Shown here piece after piece: positions 1 to 10,764 of a stretch of 64,000 nt of DNA. A model generated the notes under the pieces. The model was not told where the DNA came from. It saw nothing but the letters and a program-made list of their open reading frames with translations, and made no database searches. Position 1 is the first letter of the stretch. The number at the start of each line of letters is the position of its first letter. The DNA is from Guadua angustifolia (Eukaryota; Streptophyta; Magnoliopsida; Poales; Poaceae). The stretch spans positions 20,178,463 through 20,242,462 of the forward strand of contig CM070514.1 in the NCBI GenBank assembly GCA_036346375.1, in the 5' to 3' direction. A program made the position numbers and the translations under genes.

Positions 1-27
1 TTGCCCCTTCACCTTCTAAACTCCGCA

Positions 28-2825
28 ATGAGCTCCGCTGCTAGGGTTAACCGCCACCGCGCTCCAAATCTCACGCCGCCACTGATTTCCCTGCCGAAGA
101 TGTCTTCTCCCTCCTCCAAGGACGTCCCCGCACCACCCTCATCCAAGGATTGGGCTACCTCGGTGACGACGAAGGAGCGCCTAGAAGCGATGGTTACCAC
201 CGGAGTTCTCCTGGCATTGGCGTTGATCTCTGCGCGTCTGGCTGCATGTAAGTCCTCTCCCACTCCCCGATCTGAGGAGATTGTGGTCTTTGAATCCTTC
301 TTCCAGTGCGGATTTGGGCTCCCCGCCAGCTCCTTTCGCGATCTTCTCAACTTTTATGATATTGAGTTAATCAATTTGAACCCCAATTCCATTCTGCAAA
401 TTTTCATCTTTGTCCGTCTTTGCAAGGCATTCCTTGGCATTCGCCCCCATTTCAACCTCTTTTGCCACCTTTTTCTTCTCAAACCTTACCCGAATAAGAG
501 CGCTCCTAAGGCAATTGGGGGTGCTGTCTTCCAATTGCGGGACGGACTAAAGAAGTCCTATTTCTCTATCCCCTTCAAAACCTCTAATAAGGGTTGGCAC
601 CAGGAATGGTTTTATTATGCCAATCCTGATCCTTTTCTTCCTTCTTTTGCCGAGCTCCCGCCCAAATTTTCTCCTTCTTGGGTCTCGGTTCCCTCATATA
701 ACGAGATGGATCAAGTTGAGGAACTCCTGGGACTGATCAACAAGCTGAAGGAGGAGGGCCTAACCAGAGTTGGAATTGCTGTCAATTTTGCCCTTCGCCG
801 GGTGCAGCCCCTCAAGGAGCGAGTCCACTTGGGATTCAAATATAGCGGGGATGATGACCCCACTCGAGAAGTGCCAGAGCCAAGCCCGAGAGAAGTGCTA
901 TACAACTAGCTTGGTGACTTCTTCACTCCGAGCACCCAACTCTCCAACAAGGGATGCCCGAAGGCCTTCACCGTGACGCATCATCCTCCTGAGGTGAATA
1001 TTTTTATCTGCTAGTATCTGGTCATTGACTTCTGAGTGGCTGTTGACTGACTCTGCGCTCGCCGCTAATTGCAGGAGCGAGTCGCTTTCTTCTCTGATGC
1101 TCCACTCTCAGACATCCCCCAGCACAAGAGCGCCAGGCAAAAACGACCTACCAGCCCTTCAGCTGGAGAGCCGAGTGCCAAAAAGAGAAAGAAGCCGGTG
1201 GCTGAGGGGTCTCCGAGGCCTCAACGCCCGACTAGGGGCCCAACGATCCGGGAATCCCCGGCTCCGCACGCAGCACAGCCGGCGCCGCCGCCTCCGAAGT
1301 ACAACACAAAGTCGGGTTCCTCCGCAAGTGGCTCAGTCACTCGGAAAGGGCTTGGAATAAGAATAAAGAAGTCCAACAGGTTAGTTTCCCTATTGACTCT
1401 TACTCTTGCATTGCGGGGTCATGTCCTGATTTCTTCTTTTAACAGGATGCCATAGGACGATGTCCCTGTGGATGCGCCGACTGAGACATCCCTGGAAGCC
1501 GAACCCAAGGGTGCTACGGATCAGGCAAAGATAGCCTCGCTGACTGCTACCACACCCGGGGGCACCGAAGCTGCTCCAGACTAGGCCAAGACGGCCTCGC
1601 CTACTACTGCTGCACCTGAGGACGCCAAAGCGATCCCCGAATCGAAACCGACTTCGCTGTTGCCGCGCACTCAGCCTGCGCCAACCATGAGGTTGATCGC
1701 CCAAGAGCTCGCCGCCTGCTCCTCCCCCTTAGTGGAGGAAATCCTTCGAAATATGCAATCCATGCCCTGCCCCAAGTCTCCACTGCGAATTGCGTGGCAC
1801 AACGAGGAGGGCGAATGGGAGGCTATTGATGATGAGGAGGATGAGAAGAAGAGGAGGGAGCTCTACAAGCACTCCATCGAGTGTGCCCGACTGGTTCAGG
1901 TAAGTTATTGGCTCCTTCCTTCTTTTTGTCCGCAGCAAGTAGCGTGTCTTCATTTTTCTCTTTTTGTCATCTTCAGAGCATAGGAGACTGTTCCGAAAAG
2001 AGGTCCAAATTTCTCCGGAAGACGCTCCCAAAGATCAAAGAACGTCGGGAGTACAAGGCCAATCTCGAGCAGGTCAGAAACGAAGGCAAGGCTGAGCTGC
2101 GAGAACTTTCGGCCCAAGTCTAGACCTTGCAAGAGAAGAAACTGGACCTAACCGGCTCTCTTCGATGTAAGTGTTTCTTCAATCGTTTTATTGTTGTTCT
2201 TGATTGCTTGTCTTTTAACTCCTTTTTCTTGCTTCAGCTCGGGATTCCACCATCGCAGGACTTCAAGAACAATTCAAGGTGTCTCAGGAACAGCTCAAGG
2301 CGCTAAAGGACTCAGAGTTCCAGGCTCAGACCAACTCGGAAAGGCTAGAAAGAGAGCTAGAAGGTATGTTTCCCCAACTCGGTTTTGCCTTCATCATACT
2401 TGTAGCGCTCTTGGTGACAATTCGGCTCGCTTGCAGAGTACAAGAGAAAGATGCAAGCACAGTTTGGCATTCTTGGTGAGAAGGTCAAGTCTGCAGAAGC
2501 GTTATACACCAAGCTCCGCGAAGCCTCCGAGGCAATGCTGAAGTTCCTGAGACCCAGAGAGGTAGGGCCGAGAGACGAGGGTGAGGCCATTTTGCAGCTG
2601 ACGGAGGGGTCCGAGAAGCTCAGGACCCACATAAGGGAAACGGCAACCACGAGCGCTAGCCAGGCTCTGGCAATCGTGAAGTCCCTATACCCTCGAGTGG
2701 ATCTTAAAGCTGTCAAGGAGGGCTTCGCCTGCGCCGTTGATGATAATCAAGTTGCCGCTCTTTTTGATGAAGTCAGGGACGTTTCCACTGCCTTAGTGGA
2801 GAATTTAGACTTGAGCCCCATGTAA
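28..2825 (+). pseudogene. Gypsy-1 antisense extra gene (aORF) with Transposase_28 domain, degenerate
   Basis: Exon 1 (ATG at 28 or 100; the frame is open from base 1) encodes the domain called 'putative gypsy type transposon' (Pfam Transposase_28), recognisable from FFQCGFGLPASSFRDLL, LINLNPNSILQIFIF and KGWHQEWFYY. Despite the Pfam name, no transposase activity is known for it. A one-base shift near 905 is followed by a donor at about 993 (GAG|GTGAAT). Later exons start near 1074, 1446, 1979, 2239 and 2437, each after a CAG acceptor. They encode a basic, proline-rich linker and then coiled-coil segments with many Glu, Lys and Gln, ending at TAA 2823-2825. In-frame TAG codons at about 1454, 1582 and 2121 disable it. 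It runs convergently to gag-pol. Its role in the element is unknown. Confidence 0.75.
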
Positions 2826-3068
2826 ATGTACATACGGAACTTGGTTATTAATAATTTCACCGTGTCCCAAGAAGTCCCTGGATGAGATGATAATGATCAA
2901 TTAACACTTGGCCATAACTACTTCACCGCGTACCAAGGAATCCTTTTCGAATTAAAGCTTGCGCGCTGTTTGTATTTGGTTCAACTTCCCACGCCAGCAC
3001 ATCTTCGAAATCATTTCGGCTTCCCACGCTAGCACGTCTTCGAAACCGTTTCGACTTCTTTGCCCCGG
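2826..3068. other. Intergenic stretch inside Gypsy-1 upstream of a small ORF
   Basis: No coding signal is seen. The stretch holds two near-repeats of a motif like CTTCCCACGC(C/T)AGCAC followed by TCTTCGAAA (about 2987-3050), just upstream of a TATA box. They could be promoter elements, but that is inference. Confidence 0.4.
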
Positions 3069-3077
3069 CTATATAAG
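3069..3077 (+). promoter_or_regulatory. TATA box ahead of the small ORF in Gypsy-1
   Basis: The sequence CTATATAAG lies 83 bases upstream of the ATG at 3160. This spacing is normal for a plant promoter with a short leader. It points plus-ward, opposite to gag-pol. Confidence 0.55.
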
Positions 3078-3159
3078 GGTGTCACTGCCACAAGAGTGAT
3101 CACCCACTTCCGAGACTAGGTTTTTCCAGCGATCTTTGATTTCTTTTTGAAAATTTCCA

Positions 3160-3453
3160 ATGGCGTCTCTTCCCTGCTCTACTGCATCCGTTGGTGAAGT
3201 AGCACTGCCTCCACCACTAGCAGCAGTGTTGGTCTTCAACTTTGAGGAAGAAGCGCCAGCGACGCCTGCTGACGAAGAAGACTTGCTTGACGAGCTTTGG
3301 GCCGAATACGACCTTACTCTGGGCGAGCTCGCTGAGCAGGAAGCTGCCGCCCATGATGTCGCCGCCGTCACCGCATTGACCGAAGCCGCCCCAACCATCG
3401 TCGAGGTTGTTGATGCCATCGTCGAAGTGCTGGGCCGTGCGCGTCGCGCTTAG
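3160..3453 (+). CDS. Small acidic ORF (97 aa) of unknown function in Gypsy-1
   Basis: An uninterrupted ORF of 97 codons starts at ATG 3160 with an A at -3 (TCCAATGGC, a good plant start context) and ends at TAG 3451-3453. The product is Ala/Glu/Asp-rich with an acidic middle (DEEDLLDELWAEYD) and a short basic tail (GRARRA). No domain is recognised and no signal peptide or membrane segment is seen. It sits between the antisense gene and the convergent end of gag-pol, with its own TATA box. It stays open while every neighbouring frame is broken, although its short length makes that weak evidence. It could be a late exon of the antisense gene or a chance ORF. Confidence 0.45.
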   Translation: MASLPCSTASVGEVALPPPLAAVLVFNFEEEAPATPADEEDLLDELWAEYDLTLGELAEQEAAAHDVAAVTALTEAAPTIVEVVDAIVEVLGRARRA

Positions 3454-3887
3454 GTTTAGTCACCTTGAAATCATATATAGGTAGAACTTAGGCGATGTAA
3501 GAGCATTCACTCGGACACAATGTCTAACTGGTTTATATATAATTTTAGAAATATTTACTCCTTTTTCCTTATCGACTTTTAAATTCGTCCGAGTGGTTTT
3601 GACCCTTCTCGTTTAAACACTCTGCCCGATTAGTCTAGCCCCCGAGCGCTGGGAATCGGCTCATGGCTCTTTGTCCCAGACATGCTTTCTGAGTGACTAG
3701 AGTTCGCTGTTCATGGGGTTGGAGCTTCACTACTCAGAATTAATACACTCGGACTAATTCGTGCTCGTTAGGGAAAAGAAGCAAAAAATGACTTAGAAAA
3801 AGGTGTGCGCATACGCACACTATTAGGTGTAGCCCTCGATTTACTGCTTAGTTGGATAACAAGTAAGTAGCAAGTCAAGAAAAAACT
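3454..3887. other. Convergent 3' region between the plus-strand ORFs and gag-pol of Gypsy-1
   Basis: No ORF is supported. The stretch is AT-rich (TTTATATATAATTTTAG near 3531) and would hold the 3' ends of transcripts from both strands. Confidence 0.4.
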
Positions 3888-5211
3888 TTATTCACAATGA
3901 CATAATTGAGTACAAGATTTAGTGTAAAAGCGACGTAGCTGCTCTATATTCCATATGTTGCCGATGACTACGCTGTCCTCGTGCCTGAGTCTATAAGCCC
4001 CCGGGCGCGTCACTTCATCGACGATGTAAGGGCCTTCCCAGCTTGGGGAGAGTTTGTGCTCACTTTTCTGATTCTTTCTTTGAACCAGATCTCCTTTAGA
4101 GAAAGCACGGCCTTGAACATTGCGATCGTGATAGCGGTGCAAGCCCTGAAGGTACTTAGTCGACTGGATTACTGTGATGTCCCTGGCCTCTTCCAGTCGG
4201 TCGAGATCTTCTAGTCAGTTTTCTTCCGACTCAGCTTCCTTGTAATTTCGAACCCGCGGGGATCCGAATTCCAACTCGGTAGGTAAGACCACCTCTGAAC
4301 CATACAACAGGAAAAAAGGTGACTGCCCGGTTGCTTTGCTGGGAGTAGTTCTTAGCCCCTAGAGCACCGAAGGCAATTCTTTGACCCATCGAGTAGCATA
4401 CAGTTTAAGACAATCAAATATCCTTACTTTTAAGTCTTGTAGCACCATGCCATTGGCCCGTTTGACTTGCCCATTACTTCGGGGATGCCCCACAGAAGCA
4501 AAGAAGATTTGATGTCGAGTTCATCACACCAATCTTGAAATTCTCCGCCTCTAAATTGAGTGCCATTATCAGTGATAATCCTATTTAGCACGCCAAATCT
4601 GATCACAATTTCTTGAAAGAATTCTTTGGCCTTGGCTGCTGTGATCGTGACGACTGGCTTGGCCTCAATCCACTTCACGAATTTGTCGATGGCAACAAGA
4701 GATGAGTGCAACCACCTTGAGCCTTCTTGAGGGGTCCAACCATGTCAAGCCCCCAAATTGCGAATGGCCAAGTAACCGGAATAGTCTGCAGCTCCTACGC
4801 TAGCACGTGAATCTGCCGAGCGAAAAACTGACAGCCTTCTCATGCGCGGACGATGTCCTCCGCATCTGTTACCGCAGTCGGTCAGAAGAAACCTTGATGA
4901 TAAGCCTTGCCAACCAAGGTGCTTGATGCTGCATGATGCCCACAAACTCCCGAGTGGATTTCTTTGAAAAAACTCTTTCCCTCTTGCTCTGATATGCACC
5001 GCCTTAGGACTCCGGATGCACTCTTTCGAAAGAGCTCTTCTCTGACCACCACATAGCTTTTGCTTTAGCGCGCTACGCGCTTTGCCTGTGTGCAATCTTC
5101 AGGGAGCTTGTCCTTCAACAGATAATCCAAATAAGGAATTGTCCAGTCAGGGTTGATGACCAAAACTTCCGCCTCGGCCAGCTTTTCCTCTGACTTGCTC
5201 ATCTCCTGCTG
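3888..5211 (-). pseudogene. Gypsy-1 integrase, degenerate
   Basis: Integrase inserts the element DNA into the genome. From right to left the minus strand shows remnants of the HHCC zinc finger (EIHSGVCGHH near 4940-4970; the first cysteine codon is now TGA near 4848). It then shows the catalytic core with VAIDKFVKWIEAKPV and IITDNGTQF (4430-4711), and the C-terminal GPY/F module with SPSWEGPYIV and GAYRLR (3888-4142). The region that should carry the catalytic glutamate is out of frame. Several frameshifts separate these parts, so no functional protein is possible. Confidence 0.8.
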
Positions 5212-5643
5212 TTAGCTTATCGTAGGTTTATGGAGCTCTTCAACAAATACACCAGCCAAAACTATTGCCCGACTGGAGTCTAATCTTGCGAGCTCGTCTG
5301 CTGCTTCATTATCTCGATGGAGCACATGAATGTGCTCCAACCCGTCGAATTTGTCCTCCAATTTGTGTACCTCCTGGCAGTATGCGGCCATATTGTCGCC
5401 GATGCACGACCAATCCTTCTGCACTTGGTTGATTACCAGCTGTGAGTCCCCGCGAACCGTTAATCGTCGGATACCGAGCGATATGGCGATACGGAGCCCG
5501 TGGATGAGTGCCTCGTACTCAGTGGTGTTGTTTGATGCCAGAAAGTGGATTTGAAGAACGTATTTCAGCCATTCCCCTCTTGGAGAGATGAGCACCACGC
5601 CTGCCCCCGCGTCGCTGAGCATAAGGGAACCATTGAAGTACAT
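5212..5643 (-). pseudogene. Gypsy-1 RNase H domain
   Basis: This stretch encodes the second, plant-type RNase H-like module of Tat polyproteins, which degrades the RNA strand during reverse transcription. TEYEALIHGL (catalytic Glu), VRGDSQLV (Asp) and AADELARL (Asp) are all readable. The first catalytic Asp is replaced: the protein reads YFNGS where the family has YFDGS. A TAG (5212-5214) ends the frame before integrase. The ATG at 5641 is internal to the old polyprotein, not a real start. Confidence 0.8.
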
Positions 5644-6959
5644 TGTCTAATACTCAAGCTCCTCAACGGCTGTGGGATTCTGTAGTTCTATCCACTCGGC
5701 AGTGAAGTCGGCAAGTGCTTGAGATTTGATGGCAGTTCACAGCTTGAAGGAGATTTCAAAGGCGCCGAGCTCGACTGCCTACTTTGCAATTGTCCTAGTG
5801 GCTTCCCGATTGTGGAGGATGTCCCCAATCGAAAAAGAAGCAACCACCGAAATCATATGTTCTTGAAAATATTGCTTAAGCTTGCGAGAGGTAAGTAGTA
5901 CGGCATACAATACTTTCTGTACTTGAGGGTACCGTACCTCTACAAGTGTCCTGCCTCCTCCCGCTCCACAATGATTGCAGCGCTGACTATATTAGTCGTT
6001 GTTGTTATGTAAAGTAAAAGGGGTTCATCGAGCATTGGTGAAACCAACACCAGAGGTGTGGTCAGGTATGCCCTGAGATCCTCGAAAGCTTGCTGCGCCT
6101 CGAGAGTTCATTGGAAGTTGCCTTGCTTCTTGAGGAGCTTGAAAAACAACATCCCCAAGCGGGAAATAAATCTACTGAGTGCCACCATGCATCCTGTAAG
6201 CTTCTGGACTTCCTTCTGGCAAGTCAGAGGTTTTATCTTCATGATGGCATTGATCTTCTCCGAGTTTGCCTCGATACCACGATGAGACATGATGAATCCG
6301 AGTAGCTTTCTCGAAGGAACTCCGAAGACACACTTCTCGAAGTTGAGCTTTATCTTGTAGGCCCTTAGGCTTTCAAACGTCTCAGCCAAATCATAGACAA
6401 GGTCCTCCTTTATACGATATTTGACAACGACATCATCCACGTATGCTTCCATGTGTCCGAGTGGAGTGTGAAAACACCACTGTATCACACGCTGATAGGT
6501 TGCGCCGGTATTTTTCAACCTGAATGGCATTGTGACGTAGCAGAAAGCCCCGAACGGGGTGATGAACAAGGTCTTAATGCAGTCTTCTTCTTTTAATCTG
6601 ATCTGGTGATACCCCAAGTAGGCATTTAGAAAACTCAAAAGCTCGCACCCGGCGGTTGAGTCCACCACCTGATCGATGTGAGGCAGCCCGAATGGGTCTT
6701 TTGGGCACGCCTTATTGAGATCAGTATAATCAACACACATGCGCCAACTTTTATTCTTTTTGCAAACAAGAACTGGGTTCGCTAACCAGTCGGGATGATA
6801 CACTTCTTTAATAAAACCAACAGCTAAAAGTTTAGTGATCTCATCCCTTATAGCATCCCAACGATCTTGCACGAACCGCCAGAGCCGCTGCTTGACAGGC
6901 CTTGCCTTCTCGTCGACGTTCAGAGAATGCTCAATCACCTCCCTAGGGACACCAGGCAT
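5644..6959 (-). pseudogene. Gypsy-1 reverse transcriptase and connection
   Basis: The frame 6959-6108 is open for 283 codons and covers the RT fingers and palm: VDYTDLNKACPKDPFGLP, the active-site AYVDDVVVK, and LGFIMSHRGIE of the thumb. A TGA stands where GNFQ(W)TLEAQQAF would continue (about 6105), a Trp codon to stop change. The connection domain runs on to about 5644 with further damage (DLRAYLTTP and LLLYI are visible). The YVDD catalytic motif is intact. This is one domain of a polyprotein, so the ATG at 6957 is not a true start. Confidence 0.85.
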
Positions 6960-7018
6960 ATCAGATGTCTTCCAAACATGTCTCTATTTGCCTAGAGGAA
7001 GGTGATGAGCGCGTCTTC

Positions 7019-8049
7019 CTATTTGCGATCAAGCCCTGTCTCAATCAGAGTCATCTTGGGCAAGTTAGACGGGTCGAGTGCAATCTTCTTGACCTCTTCG
7101 TCATGCTTTATACCTGACTTGGCCTGCTTCCTGGCTACAACATCTCCTTCTTCTTGCTGGACCGTAGCCGCCAATCGAATCTTCTCCCTGTCGGCCACTG
7201 CCTCTTGCATCTCGGCCATCTCGCAACTCTCCCTATCGCACACGAAGGATTGCTTGATATCACCACGAACCATGATAATGCCTTTTGGCCCTAGCATCTT
7301 CAGTACCAGATACGTGTAGTGTGGCACGGCCATGAATCTGGCTAAGCCTGGCCTTCTCAAGATGGTATGGTATGCAGTCTCAAAATTGACCATCTCGAAA
7401 TTTAGGTATTCAGTCCAGTAGTTCTCCTTGGTCCCGAATGTGACCGGTAGGGTGATCTGCCTAAGTGGTACTGCCGAGGTCCTGGGGATTACCCCATGGA
7501 ACGGCGATGAGCCACACTTTTGCTCCGAGCGAGGGATCTTCATGTCATCAAAGGTTTTGGAGAAAAGGACGTTGAGTCCGCTTCCTCCATTGACCAGCAC
7601 TCTCTTGAGCTTGACACTACGAATAATGGGATCCAGGACCAGAGGATATCTACCTGGGTATGGAATGTGGTCGGGATGATCCGAGGGTCAAATGTAATCA
7701 GGACTTCGGACCATCTCAAGTATTGGGGGGTTGCCGGCATGACTGCATTGATCTCTCGAGTGGTAAGTTTTTGCTTCCGCTTCGACTCATACGCAGCTGA
7801 GCCCCCGAATATGTAGTTGAGCTCACACTCGGTCGTCTGGTATTCGTCATCTTCAGGGCGGTCCTGCTTGTTGCTAGCCTCACCTTTGCTTGGGTCCGAC
7901 TGCTTGTTGCTTTTTTGCGCGAACCTTTTCAGGGTGAAGCAATCCTTAGCTGCATGTTTCCCGTTGGGATGGAAAGGACATTGGGCATCCATTACCTTGT
8001 CATAATCTTCAGACCGTGGTGCTCGGGGCCGTCCACGATCTGCTACCAT
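7019..8049 (-). pseudogene. Gypsy-1 gag C-terminal zinc motif and aspartic protease
   Basis: Two overlapping frames are read on the minus strand. The upstream one (8049-7540) has the Tat-type knuckle CPFHPNGKHAAKDC, then PEDDEY and IFGG of the gag-protease linker. The downstream one (7600-7019) is the retroviral-type aspartic protease that cuts the polyprotein. Its active site reads LVNGGSGLN where the family has a D in the DGGS position, so the catalytic Asp is lost. The domain continues through PLRQITLPVTFGT, YHTILRRPGLARFMAVPHY and the LGPKGIIMVRGD segment. Confidence 0.8.
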
Positions 8050-8082
8050 GACTAACTCCTCGCCCTTCCGCTTTTTGTCCTT

Positions 8083-9706
8083 CTACCTAGAGGACTCGGC
8101 GTGATCCTTCTTGTCCTTCGGCCACGGACGGTCATCTTGGCGCTCGGCTAGGGCGTCCAAGGCCGTGGCATAGCGGTCTACTAATGCGAACATCTCCTTC
8201 ACCGTTGTCGGCGACTTCCGGGACATCTTCTTGATCAGGTCAGCGCCGCTGACTCCTTTCTGCAAAGCCGCTATGACGACCGCTTCTGAGACGTCCCAAA
8301 TTGTGTGTCTTCTTCTGCATGAAGCGTTGGATGCACTCCTGGAGAGACTCATTCTTCTTCTGATGAAGTTGGTACAGTCCCATGGGCCATGGGGTTCCGG
8401 GCCTCTCATAGGTACCCTAAAAATTTGCGATGAATTGCTCATAAAGATCTCCCCAAGAATCTATCGAATTCTCTGGAAGTCCCGACAGCTAGGTCTGAGC
8501 CGATGGGGCGAGAGTGACCGGCAAGTAATTCGCCATCAAACTTGACGATGCCCCTAGGGTTGAAACCTTCGGGCCATACCACTCGGTAGAGCCAAGCAGT
8601 AAACACGCGAACCCCATCAATGGATCTGTTATTGCCCCGTGGTGGAGACCAGCATGGAGGGGTTCTGACTTGGCGATTGTTGTCGTCACTCCGGCCACGA
8701 TGATGGTGAACCCCGCGATCATCGCGGTTGTCACGCCGATCATCACGGTTGTCTCGGCCATCATGTCAATGCCGAAACGCTCGTAATCGTCTTCGCGCTG
8801 GCTCCATTCATCATCTTCCCACTCACGCCGCCTGGTTTTGAGGTCCAAGCGGAGGTCGCGGTTGAGACTCCGGCGGGCGTCCTCATCATGGCGAGGCTCG
8901 TGCCGACTACGCGTGGTCCGATTGCGGGAGGTCCGACTGCTGGCAGTTTGAGTGACTGCGTGAGCGCGAGAATGCACCATCCCCGCTAGATCTCCCTGGT
9001 TGTGCTGGATTGCGTCCGCCGTCACCATGGCCTGAACTTGGGCCACGATCGGGGCAGCGGGGCTATCGGCACCGAGCATTGGGCCCAGAGTGTCGAGAAG
9101 CATCTTGGAGGCAACGATATTTTGCTGCAGTGTATGGAAAACAGCTTGGTCCCCCATTTTGATCTGCAAGATGTCTTCGTTGACGTTGCGGCCTCGGGTC
9201 CGGAGAGCCCACGAGCGCGCTTCTTGTGCCTCACGACGATGGCGATCTGCCTCAGTAGCTTCCTCAGCATCCCATTGGTGTTGAGACTTAGTCCGCGGGT
9301 CTTCGATTACGCAGACGTCATGGAAATTTTGGCAACTTCCCACACTGCTCTCTGACTCGGTCTCCGAGCCAGTGGAGTAAAGAGGGGATAAGCCGACTAG
9401 ATCTTCGAATCCGAGTGGTTCGCTGCTGATGGCGCCCACCACCCGAGACTCATCCCTGGCCGGATCCTCACTGTATCCGAATCGGGAAGTAAGCCCCCGG
9501 CGTACTACTCGTGAGTAGGTGGCCACGACATTCCCCAACCCGAACGAGAGTGTGAGCAAGGTGCTGCTGAAGTCTCTCCTAGATTGGATCTGGTCCGAAT
9601 CTGAGAGAGCAAGCTTGCTGAGGTTGTCGGCGATAAAATCCAAGCTCCCGAAGAGGAAAGCTTGGTCGGGAGGAAAGGTAATGGCAATTCCATTGATGGC
9701 GGCCAT
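8083..9706 (-). pseudogene. Gypsy-1 gag, frameshifted
   Basis: Gag forms the virus-like particle. The first ATG after the primer-binding site is at 9706 (MAAINGIAITFPPDQAF), and that start is chosen here because the longer open frame begins inside the LTR. The N-terminal part is rich in charged residues (REAQEARS, RHEPRHDEDARR). The capsid domain (Retrotrans_gag) is split: SLMANYLPVTL lies near the end of the first frame (8489), while SLSRSASNASC and VKEMFALVDRYATALD are read in another frame to 8083. Stops follow SAQT (about 8489) and separate the pieces. Confidence 0.78.
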
Positions 9707-9736
9707 CAAGCTTGACGAGATTGATCTTCGCGCTTC

Positions 9737-9754
9737 CCCTACCTGGCGCACCAA
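9737..9754 (-). other. Primer-binding site of Gypsy-1
   Basis: Reading leftward from the LTR end (CGACA, 9756), the minus strand gives TTGGTGCGCCAGGTAGGG at once. A TGG-starting stretch directly after the LTR is the position where a tRNA 3' end primes minus-strand synthesis. The tRNA species was not assigned. Confidence 0.6.
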
Positions 9755-9755
9755 C

Positions 9756-10102
9756 TGTCGACGTTTGTTGTCGGCAATGATGATTATGGGGTTAGGCGCT
9801 GGATCTAAACTCGATGGTAGCACAAGACACGAGATTTATATAGATTCAGGCCCTCACGAAAGAGGTAATTCCCTAGTCCTATGCTCTAGGATTTGATATT
9901 GCTATGGATGTGATTGTGAATGCGTGTGCGTTGTGATCTAATGTTGCCCCGCCCCCCTTTATATAGTAGAGGGGTGTGGTTACAAGGAAGAATCCCAATC
10001 GGTTACAAGTTGGAGATTCTATCTCTATCCTTTCCTGCCGAACCTGCCAACAACCAGGATTACAATCGTATCATACCTAATCAAGGTTAGTTACTATCCT
10101 CA
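9756..10102 (-). repeat. 5' LTR of Gypsy-1
   Basis: The LTR is bounded by TG (9756) and CA (10101-10102) on the plus strand. The inner end is fixed by the adjacent primer-binding site. The outer end is an estimate, because the partner LTR is outside the window. The minus strand has TATATAAAG at 9965-9957, a plausible promoter for gag-pol. The length of about 347 bp is short but possible for a Tat element. Confidence 0.6.
9957..9965 (-). promoter_or_regulatory. TATA box in the Gypsy-1 LTR
   Basis: The minus-strand TATATAAAG is followed by a G-rich stretch. It is the only TATA-like motif in the LTR and points toward gag. Confidence 0.5.
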
Positions 10103-10528
10103 GGATTTCCTTGCTGCGCACGGCGGTGGCAGTCCGGGTGGTACCCGTCGCCATGCAGTTGGCTTGGCCCATCCCCTCTTGGGTGGTCCTCACAGCCCAC
10201 CATGCGGATACCTAGAGTCCATGTACTCCACACCATCCACTCTCTCCCTCCTCGGCCATCGTCTCCTCCACCGCCTCTGGTTGCCCCTACTCCTGCCCTC
10301 CCTCCTCGGTCACCCTCTCCTGCACCACCCCTGGCTGCTACCTTTCTTGAGCTCACCGCCAGCGACCTAGCCAAATCCTGACTCTAACGGGCCAAATCCT
10401 CACATTCATCACTATCATTGAGCCAGTCTCCATCACATTCACTAGTCTGTATCGCCGTCGCTAAGCTGGTTGCACCAGTTGCTGACGCGGCAACGTGTAG
10501 CCCCCACAAACCACATAGGGGAGTAGAC
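10103..10528. other. Unassigned GC-rich, CT-repeat-rich DNA
   Basis: The stretch is rich in CTCC and CCTCGG repeats (10230-10340). No ORF has recognisable protein similarity. It may be a fragment of an older element into which Gypsy-1 inserted. A similarly CT-rich stretch lies at 22325-22570, but I could not align the two convincingly. Confidence 0.3.
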
Positions 10529-10691
10529 GGCTCACTCCAATAGCCCACGTAGTCATTGCATAATGTCTTGTTTCGTGTGCATGATAAACGCTTCTAGAAA
10601 GAATGACCTATGCACTCTCTGCTCGTTCTCTCACCTCCACGTAGGATTTCACTAGGATGACACAACTAAAATGACACTATTGGAGACGTCC
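10529..10691. mobile_element. Possible MITE
   Basis: The left end GGCTCACTCCAATAG and the right end, whose reverse complement is GGACGTCTCCAATAG, form imperfect terminal inverted repeats around 163 bp with no ORF. No clear target-site duplication is seen, so the assignment is tentative. Confidence 0.35.
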
Positions 10692-10696
10692 TTGTA

Positions 10697-10764
10697 AGCA
10701 TACATACATACATACATACATACATACATACATACATACATACATACATACATACATACATACA

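Larger units (their letters stand above)
1..10102 (-). mobile_element. Gypsy-1: Tat-lineage Ty3/gypsy LTR retrotransposon, 3' LTR outside the window
   Basis: The minus strand carries LTR (9756-10102), primer-binding site, gag, protease, reverse transcriptase, RNase H and integrase in that order. A plus-strand extra gene then lies between integrase and the missing 3' LTR. Pol without a chromodomain plus an antisense extra gene downstream of integrase is the known arrangement of plant Tat elements such as Grande, Retand and RIRE2. All major reading frames have stops or frameshifts, so the copy is dead. The left end is cut by the window edge, so neither the LTR pair nor the target-site duplication can be checked. 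Confidence 0.88.

Noticed and set aside
28..909. Calling the Transposase_28 gene a transposase
   Set aside because: The family name is historical. The gene lies inside an LTR retrotransposon, no catalytic motif is visible and the role is unknown.
9707..9823. Longer gag start inside the Gypsy-1 LTR
   Set aside because: The frame is open into the LTR and across the primer-binding site, but the ATG at 9706 lies in the leader position expected for gag.
10103..10380. Homology between the CT-rich blocks at 10200-10340 and 22325-22570
   Set aside because: Both are CT-rich, but I could not align them beyond simple composition.
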